Assembly (NCBI GenBank): GCA_044507065.1
Contig: JBIQJY010000010.1
Location: 12,796-76,795 of the forward strand
DNA: 64,000 nt
Direction: 5' to 3'
Source: SCN-69-37 sp044507065
GTDB lineage: Bacteria > Acidobacteriota > Vicinamibacteria > Vicinamibacterales > SCN-69-37
A program made the position numbers and the translations under genes. Positions 54,889 through 63,947 of the stretch are shown here, piece after piece. A model generated the notes under the pieces. The model searched no databases and was not told where the DNA came from. It saw only the letters and a program-made list of their open reading frames with translations. How positions within the stretch are numbered: the first letter of the stretch is position 1; every line of letters starts with the position of its first letter.

Positions 54889-56280
54889 ATGCCGGTACGG
54901 GAGACAGTCGTCGGGGCGATTCGCGAGGCCGTCGGAGCGGGGGCGGTCGTCGACGGGGACGCCATTGATGCGCGGCATCTGAGCGACTGGGTGGTGCCGA
55001 TGGCCGGCGGTGCGCCCCTCGCGCTTGTGCGGCCGGGCAGCACCGCGGATGTATCGGCCGTGCTGCGGATCTGCCACGACGCGCGCGTGCCCGTCGTGCC
55101 ACAGGGCGGATTGACCGGGCTTGCCGGCGGCGCCACGCCTGTTGATGGCGCCGTCGTGCTGTCGCTCGATCGGATGAGCGGCGTCGAGGAACTCGACGAG
55201 GTCGCCGCGACCATGACGGTCCTTGCGGGGACGCCGCTGCAGGTGGTGCAGGAGGCCGCGCGGGCCGCCGGGTTCCTCTTCGCGCTCGATCTCGGCGCCC
55301 GCGGCTCGTGCCAGATTGGTGGCAACGTGGCGACCAACGCCGGCGGCAACCGCGTGATCCGCTATGGGATGACGCGCGACCTCGTGCTGGGGCTCGAGGT
55401 GGTCCTGGCCGACGGCACCGTGCTGACCTCGCTCAACAAGCTGATCAAGAACAACGCGGGGTTCGATCTGCGGCAGATCTTCGTCGGGTCGGAGGGCACG
55501 CTCGGCGTCATCACCCGTGTCGTCGTACGGCTGCACCCGCAGCCGCGCAGCCAGTGCACGGCGTTCTGCGCCGTTGCGGATTTCGATGGAGTCGTGGCGT
55601 TGTTGCGCCACGCGCGCGAAGGGCTGGGCGGATCGCTGTCGGCCTTCGAAGTGATGTGGCCGGACTTCTACGATCTGATGACGGCGCCGGGCGTGGGCAT
55701 CGCGCCGCCGCTGCCGTCGGGGGCCGGGGCCTACGTGCTCGTCGAGGCGTTCGGCGCCGATGCGGCCCGCGATGGGCGGCATTTCGAGGAGATGCTGGCC
55801 GCGGCGGTCGATGCCGGCATTGTCATCGACGGTGCCGTCGCGTTGTCGGCCGGTGAGGCCGCCGCGTTCTGGAAGGTCCGCGACGCGTCCGCCGAGTTCC
55901 CGCGGCTCGGGTGGCCGGCGCTCGGGTACGACATCGGCATCCCGACAGGTGATATCGGACGTTTCGTCGCGGCGTGCCGCGAGGCGGTCACGGCCACCTG
56001 GCCGGGAGCCCGCACCGCGTTCTTCGGACACATCGGCGATTCGAATCTCCACCTGCACGTGAAGGCGCCGGCTGGCGTCGACGCCGCCAGCGTCCAGCAG
56101 CTGGTCTATGGATTGGTGCGCGACTGGAAGGGCACGACGTCGGCCGAACACGGCATCGGCACGCTACGCCGGGCCTATCTGCCGTACACGCGCAGCGAGA
56201 CAGAGATCGCCGTCATGCATCAGCTGAAGCGCGCCCTCGATCCCCGCCACATCCTGAACCCCGGCAAGGTACTCGCGTAA
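54889..56280 (+). CDS. FAD-linked oxidase (GlcD/D-2-hydroxyglutarate dehydrogenase-like)
   Basis: 463 residues. The FAD_binding_4 (PCMH) domain is at about 40-215: PLALVRPGSTADVSAVLRICHDARVPVVPQGGLTGLAGGATPVDGAVVLSLDRMSG, and the FAD-contacting DLGARGSCQIGGNVATNAGGNRVIRYGMTRDLVLGLEVVLADG, IKNNAGFDLRQIFVGSEGTLGVIT. The C-terminal FAD-oxidase domain contains HIGDSNLHLHV, SAEHGIGTLRRAYL and LDPRHILNPGKV. These features fit D-2-hydroxyacid dehydrogenases, such as D-2-hydroxyglutarate or D-lactate dehydrogenase. No signal or iron-sulfur domain is present. It is divergent from the GT-C-like gene. Confidence 0.9.
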   Translation: MPVRETVVGAIREAVGAGAVVDGDAIDARHLSDWVVPMAGGAPLALVRPGSTADVSAVLRICHDARVPVVPQGGLTGLAGGATPVDGAVVLSLDRMSGVEELDEVAATMTVLAGTPLQVVQEAARAAGFLFALDLGARGSCQIGGNVATNAGGNRVIRYGMTRDLVLGLEVVLADGTVLTSLNKLIKNNAGFDLRQIFVGSEGTLGVITRVVVRLHPQPRSQCTAFCAVADFDGVVALLRHAREGLGGSLSAFEVMWPDFYDLMTAPGVGIAPPLPSGAGAYVLVEAFGADAARDGRHFEEMLAAAVDAGIVIDGAVALSAGEAAAFWKVRDASAEFPRLGWPALGYDIGIPTGDIGRFVAACREAVTATWPGARTAFFGHIGDSNLHLHVKAPAGVDAASVQQLVYGLVRDWKGTTSAEHGIGTLRRAYLPYTRSETEIAVMHQLKRALDPRHILNPGKVLA

Positions 56281-56315
56281 GGGAAATGTGCGCGGGCGGC
56301 CGGGCGGTCGATTCG

Positions 56316-57404
56316 TCAGGAGCCGACCGGCTGGACGCCGCGCCCGCTCAATCGTCCGCTCAGCGCTTCGGCCGCTGACGTCACCATCCGCTCGGTCGTG
56401 TCCCAGTCGACGCACGCGTCGGTGACCGACACGCCGTACTGCAGCAGCGAGCGATCGGCCGGAATGGCCTGCTGGCCTCCGTTCAAGTTCGACTCGGCCA
56501 TCAGGCCCACGATCGATCGGTTGCCGCCGACGATCTGCTCCACGCAATCGCGGAACACACCGGGCTGCCGGTTGTGATCCTTCAGTGAATTCGCGTGCGA
56601 ACTGTCGACAACGATGTTGGGGGCCAGTCCGGCGTGTACGAGGGCAGACTCCGCACGCAGGACGTTCGCCGCGTCGTAGTTGGGACGACCGCCGCCACCG
56701 CGCAGGATCAGGTGCCCGTGCCGGTTGCCGCGCGTGCGGACGATGGCCGGGCGACCGAGTGGATTGATGCCCAGGAATCCGTGCGGACGAGCGGCCGACC
56801 GGATGGCATTGATGGCGGTCTCGAGACTGCCATCGGTGCCGTTCTTGAATCCCACGGGCGCCGACAGGCCGCTGGCCATCTCGCGATGCGTCTGCGACTC
56901 GGTCGTGCGCGCGCCGATGGTGTACCAGCTGATCAGGTCGCCGAGGTACTGCGGCGACAGCGGATCGAGCGCCTCGGATCCGGCCGGCAGGCCCATGTTC
57001 GCGAACTCCACGAGCAGACGGCGCGCCCGGACGATGCCCTGGTCGATGCGGAACGAGTCGTCCATGAGCGGGTCGTTGACGAACCCCTTCCAGCCGGTGG
57101 CCGTGCGCGGTTTCTCGAAGTACACGCGCATGACGAGGAACAGCGTGTCGCGCACACGGTCGGCCAGATCGCGCAGTCGGGATGCGTACTCCAGCGCGGC
57201 ATCGGGGTCGTGAATCGAACACGGTCCGATGACGACGAACAGCCGCGGGTCTTCGCGGGCCAGGATGCGCTGAATGGTGGCGCGGCCGTCGGCCACCGTT
57301 CTGGCGCCGGCTGCCGGCAGGGGGACGTCTGTTTTGACCTGGGCCGGCGTGGGCATGTCCTCCAGGCCGGCGACATTGAGGTTATCGAGCGGGGGGCTAC
57401 TCAT
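56316..57404 (-). CDS. 3-deoxy-7-phosphoheptulonate (DAHP) synthase, type I-alpha (AroG-like)
   Basis: 362 residues, ATG 57402-57404. Shows the enterobacterial-type landmarks: RLFVVIGPCSIHDPDAALEYASRL, FLVMRVYFEKPRTATGWKGFVNDPLMDDSF, LISWYTIGARTTESQTHREMASGLSAPVGFKNGTDGSLETAINAI, NIVVDSSHANSLKDHNRQP, and the C-terminal GVSVTDACVDWDTTERMV. In Enterobacteria these enzymes are feedback inhibited by a single aromatic amino acid. A distant homologue of the type I-beta enzyme at 52010-53059; two unlike subfamilies within 5 kb suggest separate allosteric controls. Confidence 0.95.
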   Translation of the reverse strand: MSSPPLDNLNVAGLEDMPTPAQVKTDVPLPAAGARTVADGRATIQRILAREDPRLFVVIGPCSIHDPDAALEYASRLRDLADRVRDTLFLVMRVYFEKPRTATGWKGFVNDPLMDDSFRIDQGIVRARRLLVEFANMGLPAGSEALDPLSPQYLGDLISWYTIGARTTESQTHREMASGLSAPVGFKNGTDGSLETAINAIRSAARPHGFLGINPLGRPAIVRTRGNRHGHLILRGGGGRPNYDAANVLRAESALVHAGLAPNIVVDSSHANSLKDHNRQPGVFRDCVEQIVGGNRSIVGLMAESNLNGGQQAIPADRSLLQYGVSVTDACVDWDTTERMVTSAAEALSGRLSGRGVQPVGS

Positions 57405-57579
57405 AAACTGACCTCTTCATTATCGGGGGGAAAGGGGCTGCGCGACAAGGTGACGGCTGCGGTAGACTCGGCCCCGACCGTTTCAGGAGCGCCGCCGTTT
57501 CCCGCCGTGTGCCCGGTTTCCGGGCCGGCGTGTGCCGGCGATCCGTGTGAATCCGTGTGCAACGGTGGGGAGAACAGCG

Positions 57580-58821
57580 ATGGCGAGCATCCGGGGCAGC
57601 GTGTCGGCGGCAGTGTGGAGTGCAGTGGCGGCGCTGGTGTCGACGACGGTGATCGTGGCCCAGGACGCCGCGCCGCGCCCCGTATTCAGGGCCGGCGTCG
57701 ACGTCATCGAGGTGGACGTACAGGTGATCGGGCGCGACGGCGCCCCGGTGCTCGACCTCACGCCGGAGCAGTTCGACGTCCGGATCGGCGGCCAGCGGCG
57801 GCGCGTGGCCAGCGCGCAGATGATCCGCTACGGCGACGCCTCGCTCCTGGCGAGTGCCCCGGCCACCGCGGCGCCGGGCGAGGTCGTCGAGGGCCTGACG
57901 CCCGCCGAAGCCATGGCCGGTCGGCGCCTCTTCATGATTGCGGTCGATGCCCTGTCGTTCGATGCGGGTGATTCACGCGGCGTGGCGGTGGCCACGCAGC
58001 GCTTCATCGAACAGTTGCCGCCGACCGACCTTGTCGGCCTCTTCACGTTCCCGTCAGGCCCGAAAGTCGATCCGACGACCGAGCACGCCGAGGTCGTGCG
58101 CGCGCTCGACGAGGTCACGGGCCGGCGCGTCATCACCCGGGGGCGCTTCCCGCTCCAGGCGTCCGAGGTAGTCGACTACATTGCCAGCGAATCCGAGCGC
58201 GAGCCGATCATCCGTCGGCACTGCAATCCAGAGGACGGGACGTGCGCAGCGCAGCTCGAGAGCGAGATCCTCGGGCTGGGCGGGACGTTCGAGGCAATGG
58301 CGCAGTCGAGCCTGGGCATGCTGCGCGACATGATGGCGGAACTCGGCAAGGTGCCGGGGCGCAAGATCCTGGTGCTGGCGAGCGCCGGCCTGCCCGTGAG
58401 CGATCGGCCGGGCGGCCGTCCCGGCATCGGCGACCTGCCCGAGCGGCTCGCCGAGACCGCGGCGCGGGGCCACATTTCGATCTATTCGCTGTTCGTCGAC
58501 TACAGCATGCTGCGCGCATTCGCCTCGGAGGAAGCCAACGCGCGGCGGCAGATGGTCAACGTCGCGCGCGAGAGCAACCTGCTCGGCCGCTGGCTCGACC
58601 AGTTCTCCGGAACGTCCGGCGGCACCATGATCAAGGTGATGGTCGACAGCGGCGAGGCGGCCTACGCGCAGATTGCCCGCGAGACAGGCGTCCACTACCT
58701 GCTCGCGATCGAACCCGACAGGTCCGATCGGTCGGGAAGCTCGCGCCGGATACAGGTGCGTGTCGACGTGCGCAATGCGACCGTGCGCGCGCGGCAACTG
58801 GTGGTGCTGCCCGAAGAGTAG
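57580..58821 (+). CDS. Secreted VWFA-related protein (Acidobacterial type)
   Basis: 413 residues from ATG 57580, preceded by GGGGAG; an earlier in-frame ATG at 57532 has no ribosome site. Signal peptide SVSAAVWSAVAALVSTTVIVAQ. Then FRAGVDVIEVDVQVIGRDGAPVLDLTPEQFDVRIGGQRRRV, the beta-sandwich that precedes VWFA-related domains in Acidobacteria, followed by RLFMIAVDALSFDAGDSRGVAVATQRFIEQLPPTDLVGLFTFP (MIDAS-like D..S replaced by VDALS), and a C-terminal extension. The canonical DxSxS metal site is not complete. Function unknown; likely exported and protein-binding. Confidence 0.82.
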   Translation: MASIRGSVSAAVWSAVAALVSTTVIVAQDAAPRPVFRAGVDVIEVDVQVIGRDGAPVLDLTPEQFDVRIGGQRRRVASAQMIRYGDASLLASAPATAAPGEVVEGLTPAEAMAGRRLFMIAVDALSFDAGDSRGVAVATQRFIEQLPPTDLVGLFTFPSGPKVDPTTEHAEVVRALDEVTGRRVITRGRFPLQASEVVDYIASESEREPIIRRHCNPEDGTCAAQLESEILGLGGTFEAMAQSSLGMLRDMMAELGKVPGRKILVLASAGLPVSDRPGGRPGIGDLPERLAETAARGHISIYSLFVDYSMLRAFASEEANARRQMVNVARESNLLGRWLDQFSGTSGGTMIKVMVDSGEAAYAQIARETGVHYLLAIEPDRSDRSGSSRRIQVRVDVRNATVRARQLVVLPEE

Positions 58822-58837
58822 GGGCGCACCCCCGACG

Positions 58838-60666
58838 CTACAACCGCGATCCCGTCAGCGTGACGTCGGCGCGTTCCCAGACGTGTCCGAACATCGTGAG
58901 CGTCTCGGCGGCCTCGGTGGATTTTCCCTGGGCCTCGAGGCTCTGCATCAGCCCGAACAGCGACCACCCGTTGTGCGGATACTGCTCGAGGTCCTTCCGG
59001 TAGACGGCCTCGGCATCGGCGGNNNNNNNNNNNNNNNNNNNNNNNNNNNNNNNNNNNNNNNNNNNNNNNNNNNNNNNNNNNNNNNNNNNNNNNNNNNNNN
59101 NNNNNNNNNNNNNNNNNNNNNNCCGTTGTGCGGATACTGCTCGAGGTCCTTCCGGTAGACGGCCTCGGCATCGGCGGCCCGGCCCGCGGCGAGCAGCGCC
59201 TCGCCGAGCGACTGGCGTGTCGGGTAGTACCAGAACGGCGGCTCCATGTACGGCAGCGAATCCTGCAGCGCGACGGCGGCCTCGAAGTGTCCGATGGCCG
59301 ACGCCGGCTGTCTGGCCGCAAGCGCGATGTCGCCCTGCAGCAGGTGATCGGCGATCTGCAGCAGCGTGACGGCCGGATAGTCGTTCGTGTCGAGGAAGAC
59401 GATCGGCGTCGTGTCGCGCAGCGGGACGAGCCTGGCGCGTTCAGCGCGGGCGCCGGCCACGTCGCCCTTGCGCGCGAGCGCGGTGCCGCGCGCGTAGTGC
59501 GTAATGGCCGTCGAGTACTCGAGCGCAGCGTCGGGCATCGGCTCGGCCAGGATCTCATCCCAGCGGCCGAACTGCACGAGCGCCAGCAGTGGAATCGTCT
59601 TGAAGAACTCCACCGTCGGGAACTCCGCGATCTGCTCGATGCGGACGTTGGCCGCGACCTTGCGTGCGGCCTCGATGGCCACGGCACTGCGACCTTCCAT
59701 GCTGGCCGCCGCCCAGAGGAAGTGGATGTTGTGCGGGTAGTACATCGCCGGGTAGAAGCCCTGGGCGTTGCACTGCGCGATGTAGGCCTCGTCGACGGCG
59801 GCGGCGCGCACGTTGGCTTCCGACGCGTCGTGGTAGCGTCCCACGCGCCAGAACGTGTGCGCCGGCATGTGAACCAGATGGCCGGAACCCGGCACGAGCG
59901 TCGACAGCGTATCGGCCGCCTGTTCGGCGCGCCCGGGATTCGACGATGCTTCGACGGCGTGGATATAGAGGTGCAGCGCCAGCGCGTGGCGCGGTGAACG
60001 CTCGATGATGCGCTCGAGCGCCGTGATCACCTCGACGGTCTCGGGTTTCGGCTCACCGTTGTCGGACCAGTAGTCCCACGGCATCGTGTTCATCCACGCC
60101 TCCGCATACATCGCCGCTGCGTCGTCGTCGGCCGGGAAGCGATCGACGACCGAGCGCATGGCCGTCGCGTAGGCGCGATCGAGGGGATCGCGGTCGGATG
60201 TCTCGCTGCCGTCGTAGCGGGTCACGAGCGCCTCGATGAGCGCGCGCTCGACCGGCGTGGTGTTCTCCACGAGGCCGAGGGCGCGCTGCGCCGCGGCGTG
60301 CGCGGCGACGCGGTCGGCCGGCGACATGATCGCCTTGCCCTTGCTCGTCACGTTGATGTTGGGGCCGGTGGCCAGGCCCTCGCCCCAGAAGCACATGGCG
60401 CACGACGGATCGAGGCGCTGCGCGGCGCGGAATGAGCGGATCGCCTCGGCGTGGTTGAAGCCGAAGGCCAGCACCATGCCCTGGTCGAAGTAACGCTGGG
60501 CGCCGGGATCGGTCGTGGTGATGGGGCGGTGATAGTCCCCCATCCCGTCGAAGAGCGGCGCGCCGCCGCGCGCGGCGAGCGCCTCCCGCGTCTCCGGTTC
60601 GGGCGTTGCGCGGCACGCCGCGGCGACGACGAGGACGACGAGAACGGCGAGTGTGCGCGTGCGCAT
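58838..60666 (-). CDS. Secreted TPR protein (split by an artefactual gap)
   Basis: As written the frame is broken by 100 N plus a duplicated 55 bp (155 extra bases). Removing them gives 1,674 bp, exactly 558 codons. The start is ATG 60664-60666, five nt after GGAGG; an in-frame GTG at 60678 is less likely. Signal peptide LAVLVVLVVAAACRA with a lipobox-like AAAC. TPR-like helices run through the length: YFDQGMVLAFGFNHAEAIRSFRAAQRLDPSCAMCFWGEGLATGPN, LVHMPAHTFWRVGRYHDASEANVRA, ADAEAVYRKDLEQYPHNGWSLFGLMQSLEAQG, and the last residues are DVTLTGSRL. It follows a secreted propeller gene by 13 bp. Confidence 0.83.
58968..59177. other. Artefactual scaffold gap flanked by an identical 55-bp duplication
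   Basis: Bases 58968-59022 equal 59123-59177, with exactly 100 N (59023-59122) between. Same cause as at 44.3 kb: unmerged contig ends overlapping by 55 bp. Collapsing them joins the two parts of the TPR gene in frame. Confidence 0.92.
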
Positions 60667-60679
60667 GATGGCCTCCACG

Positions 60680-62284
60680 TCAGTAGTCCGCTGTGTTGCT
60701 GACGAACGCGATCGTCCGGCCGTCCGGTGACCACGAAGGCACGTTGATCGTGCCCTGGCCGCCGTAGACGTATCCGATCACCTTCGCCTCGCCGCCATCG
60801 ATCGGCATCACCCTCAGGTAGACGCGTTTGTAGTAGGGGTGATCGTCCGGATCGATGTCGGCCGGGAAGGCGATGTAGGCGATGGACCGGCCGTCGGGCG
60901 AGATGTGCGGGAACCAGTTGTTGTACTCGTCGTCGGTGATCTGCTGCTGGCCGGTGCCGTCAGGGTTCATCCGCCAGATCTGCATCCGGCCGCTCGCCCC
61001 ACGCACCGAGTTGAAATAGATGTAGCGCCCATCCGGCGTGTACTCCGGGCCGTCGTCGAGGCCGGTGGCCTTCGTCAGGTTCTCTTCGGCGCCGCTGCCG
61101 TCCGACGGGATGCGGTAGATGTCGAACTCGCCGTTGCGGCCGCCCGTGTACACGAGCCACCGGGCGTCAGGTGACCAGCCGTGCAGGTAGGACGGCGCCA
61201 GTGTCGTGATGCGCTTCGGCGCGCCGCCGCCGATCGGCACCGTGTAGATGGTCGAGCCGACGCCCTGCAGGCTCTGGTCGCTGATGCCGAGCATGGTGCC
61301 GTCGAACGACAGTACGTGGTCGTTGTTGTTCCGGATGTTCGTGCCCGTGTCGATGACGACCGACTGCCGCGTGAGCAGGTCGAAGCGGTGCAGGCGGCCG
61401 CGGTGGTCGGCGTTGGCGCCGCTCGTGTTGTAGATGAGGGCCCCGCCATCGGTCGTCCAGTTCGGCGCCTCGTAGGGCAGCGCCTGCGGCGACCGGTGCA
61501 GGACCTGCCGCCGGCCGCTCTCGACGTCGAGCGTCTCGAGCACCGCGCCGATGTAGTCGCGATACGGCCGGAAGCCCTCCGGCGCGGGTCGTGTGATCCG
61601 CACGTTGTCGAACGTGGCGCGTTCGATCACGTCGGGGTTGTGCGAGCAGAGGAAGAGCCCGACGTACACCTCATCGCCCAGGTCGACGTCTGCCGTCTCC
61701 GATGTCGTGAACGTCTCGCCGAAGCGCGCCACCGACATCACGTAGGTGCCGCCGCGTCGTTCGAGTCGAACGACGTCGGCACCCTGGAGCGGCGATTCAA
61801 TCTGTTCGGTGATGGCGCCCGGCGTGCGCCGGAACTGGAGCGACGTGAGCCCGTCGCCGTGAATGGCGGCGTCGACATGCGGCGCGTTGTCGTCGAGCGT
61901 GCGGCGGACGATGAGACCGGCCTTGCGGTGCGGGTCGACGCCCTCGCCGTGAAACGCAATCCGCGCGTCGAGGATGAAGTCGCCCGTGAGCTTCCGCCAG
62001 GCGAACTGGTACTCGTCGCGTTCTCCCCACATGTTCACGCCGCCGGCACTCAACGTGTACTCCTGCGTCGCGCCGTTGTAGAACGATGCTCCGGCAAGCT
62101 TCGGGTTGCCGATGTCGCCGTGGCCCTCGAACAGGCCGAGCGCCGGACCTGCCGCGGGGGCTGGCGCCTGGCCGGACAGTGAGGTGACGGCCAGACCTGC
62201 GACCACGAGCAGGGCACACACGTGCGTGACGGCGGCGGCGGGCGACTGGCGGCGGGCGCGGGGAACAGGCACAGGGATCTCCAT
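60680..62284 (-). CDS. Secreted beta-propeller protein with N-terminal concanavalin-like domain and PD40 repeats
   Basis: 534 residues from ATG 62282-62284. N-terminal hydrophobic stretch ALLVVAGLAVTSLSGQ (signal). Residues about 50-240 form a DUF1349-like beta-sandwich (FYNGATQEYTLSAGGVNMWGERDEYQFAWRKLTGDFILDARIAFHGEGVDPHRKAGLIVRRTLDDNAPHVDAAIHGDGLTSLQFRR). From about 260 come PD40/TolB-like blades: WTTDGGALIYNTSGAN, HGWSPDARWLVYTGGRNGEFDIYRI, YTPDGRYIYFNSVRG, HISPDGRSIAYIAF, WSPDGRTIAFVSNTAD. Likely periplasmic carbohydrate-binding or scaffold protein; no catalytic site is seen. Confidence 0.85.
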   Translation of the reverse strand: MEIPVPVPRARRQSPAAAVTHVCALLVVAGLAVTSLSGQAPAPAAGPALGLFEGHGDIGNPKLAGASFYNGATQEYTLSAGGVNMWGERDEYQFAWRKLTGDFILDARIAFHGEGVDPHRKAGLIVRRTLDDNAPHVDAAIHGDGLTSLQFRRTPGAITEQIESPLQGADVVRLERRGGTYVMSVARFGETFTTSETADVDLGDEVYVGLFLCSHNPDVIERATFDNVRITRPAPEGFRPYRDYIGAVLETLDVESGRRQVLHRSPQALPYEAPNWTTDGGALIYNTSGANADHRGRLHRFDLLTRQSVVIDTGTNIRNNNDHVLSFDGTMLGISDQSLQGVGSTIYTVPIGGGAPKRITTLAPSYLHGWSPDARWLVYTGGRNGEFDIYRIPSDGSGAEENLTKATGLDDGPEYTPDGRYIYFNSVRGASGRMQIWRMNPDGTGQQQITDDEYNNWFPHISPDGRSIAYIAFPADIDPDDHPYYKRVYLRVMPIDGGEAKVIGYVYGGQGTINVPSWSPDGRTIAFVSNTADY

Positions 62285-62360
62285 ATGAGGCGGCGGGGGG
62301 CGCCCGTGATGGTAGATCGGCCTGTCGGACAGGGCGGCAGGAAAAATGCGGGATGTCGCG

Positions 62361-62404
62361 AAAAAAACGGGCCGTCGGCGGGTATCACCGTCGCCGACGG
62401 CCCG
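62361..62404 (-). terminator. Intrinsic terminator downstream of the ThuA gene
   Basis: On the minus strand a 13-bp stem CGGGCCGTCGGCG / CGCCGACGGCCCG (62404-62392 with 62380-62368, 11-nt loop) is followed by seven T (62367-62361). It lies beyond the REP-like element and ends transcription of the ThuA gene before the propeller gene. Confidence 0.82.
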
Positions 62405-62434
62405 TGTGTTCTCCCGGGGCTGAAGCGGCCGTTC

Positions 62435-62498
62435 GCACGGGCTGAAGCCCGTGCGCTCCATGCTGTTCTGCCTGGAGGCCACGGGCTTCAGCCCGTGG
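62435..62498. repeat. REP/REPIN-like paired palindrome, copy 1
   Basis: Two near-palindromes, GCACGGGCTGAAGCCCGTGC (62435-62454) and CCACGGGCTTCAGCCCGTGG (62479-62498), sit in opposite orientation around a short spacer bounded by CTCCA and TGGAG. The pair can form two hairpins or one long one. A second copy starts at 63948, so the two flank the ThuA gene. Confidence 0.8.
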
Positions 62499-62515
62499 CG
62501 GACGCAGCCCGGCGC

Positions 62516-63712
62516 CTACCGCTTCGCGGGCACCGGCGTGTCGTCGGCCTTCAGGTCGCCGAGCGCGTACTGGATGCCCGCCAGGATGTGCTCGAGCATG
62601 GCCGGGTTGTTCCAGTAGATCGACTCGTGGTGGCCGAGCACGTTGACGTAGACGCGGCCCTGGCCTTCACGCTTGATGTAGCTGAGCGCGTAGTCGTTGT
62701 CGGGACGACGGTTGGTCTCGAGGCCCTTGTCGCAGTCGGTCATCTGCGAGTAGTCCACGCTCGTGAGCACGCGGACGTTGTCGCGCGAGAACGAGTCCCA
62801 CGCGAACGTGTAGACCTCGTCGATCGTGTTGAACGACTGGCCCTTGAACGCCGCGTTGATCGGGTTGCTCGGGTCGTCGATCTTCACGGTGATGGGCGTC
62901 GGGTAGTTCCAGTGGTGCTTGAAGTAGCCGCCAATCATCGTGTTGAACTCGGGCCAGAGCGGCGAGCCGCCCGCCGCGGCGCCCGCGGTCTGGTTGCTGG
63001 TGCACGGCGCCGGCTGGGCGGGGGGACCGCCCTGGCCGCCGGCACGGCCGCCGCGGCCTGCTGCCGCACCGCGCCCGGCAGCGCCGGGCAGCTGGCCGTG
63101 ATACGCGTCGGTGGCCGCGTGGATGCCCGCCAGCCCCTTGCCGCCGCGCACGAAGTCCACGAACGCCTTGCGTCGCGCATCGGTGACGGCCTGGATGGCC
63201 GGATCGTTGAACGGATTCGGCTCGTCGAGGAACGTGCCCGTCGTGCTCGACAGGAAGATCGCGTCGTAATTGGCCAGCGTCGCCGCGTTGATGGCGCCGG
63301 CGTGGTAGGTCACGTCGGTCGTCCAGGCGCCGGTCTTCTTGCCCATCTCGACGACCATCTGTGCCGCGAGTGGAATCGAGGAGTGCTGCCAGCCGCGCGA
63401 GGTGCCGAGCACGAGGATGCGGCGCGGACTCGCCGGCGAGGCAGGCGCGGTCGACGGCAGCGCGGCCACCATGCGCGTGACGTCGTTCTCGCAGGCCACC
63501 ATGGGCGTGTTGCTGCGGCCGCCGCAGGTGTCGGGCAGGCTGGTGTCGAGCGCGCTGTCGGCCAGCGGCGCGCCGCCGCGCCCGGTCGGCAGGGCGCCGG
63601 GCGTGGGCGCCTGTGCCTGTGTCGGCTGCTGCCAGCCGCCGCCAATTGCCGCCGTGAGCGCGGCCGCGCAGAGGGCGGTCATCATCACGCCAGTTGAACG
63701 TTTCGTTGCCAT
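62516..63712 (-). CDS. Secreted ThuA-like (glutamine amidotransferase-fold) protein
   Basis: 398 residues from ATG 63710-63712. Signal peptide (VMMTALCAAALTAAIGGG). ThuA domain: RRILVLGTSRGWQHSSIPLAAQMVVEMGKKTGAWTTDVTYHAGAINAATLANYDAIFLSSTTGTF, AFVDFVRGGKGLAGIHAATDAYH, then, after a Gly/Ala/Arg insert at about 200-250 (AGRGAAAGRGGRAGGQGG), PLWPEFNTMIGGYFKHHWNYPTPITVKIDDPSNPI, DEVYTF, and GQGRVYVNVLGHHESIYWNNPAMLEHILAGIQYALG. ThuA proteins are implicated in trehalose and other sugar oxidation. Four Cys may form disulfides. Downstream are the REP-like element and a terminator. Confidence 0.88.
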   Translation of the reverse strand: MATKRSTGVMMTALCAAALTAAIGGGWQQPTQAQAPTPGALPTGRGGAPLADSALDTSLPDTCGGRSNTPMVACENDVTRMVAALPSTAPASPASPRRILVLGTSRGWQHSSIPLAAQMVVEMGKKTGAWTTDVTYHAGAINAATLANYDAIFLSSTTGTFLDEPNPFNDPAIQAVTDARRKAFVDFVRGGKGLAGIHAATDAYHGQLPGAAGRGAAAGRGGRAGGQGGPPAQPAPCTSNQTAGAAAGGSPLWPEFNTMIGGYFKHHWNYPTPITVKIDDPSNPINAAFKGQSFNTIDEVYTFAWDSFSRDNVRVLTSVDYSQMTDCDKGLETNRRPDNDYALSYIKREGQGRVYVNVLGHHESIYWNNPAMLEHILAGIQYALGDLKADDTPVPAKR

Positions 63713-63947
63713 GAGGTCCTGTCTCCTTGGCGGCTTCCGCACGAACCGTCGCATGCCGCGCGATCCGTCGCCGCCCGTGCCAGTCGCCCGCGCCGCATGA
63801 CGCGCAAATGCTTGCCGCGATGCCGCACGGAATGGGTGTGAGCGGCAACACGTTAACACCTCTTGTCGCGTCGCGCGCGGCAATTCGCGCGGGGATTTTC
63901 GCGCGGTACTCCCGTCCTGTGTGGCCCGCGCACGGCCTTCGGGGGCC
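63713..63947. other. Intergenic stretch, nothing recognised
   Basis: The 235 bp before the ThuA start hold no convincing gene or promoter. A short run AACACGTTAACACC (63847-63860) is relatively AT-rich and may be part of the ThuA promoter, but no clear -35/-10 pair is seen. Confidence 0.5.

Noticed and set aside
62284..62482. Longer N-terminus of the propeller protein
   Set aside because: The extension runs through the REP-like palindrome and terminator and lacks protein-like composition.
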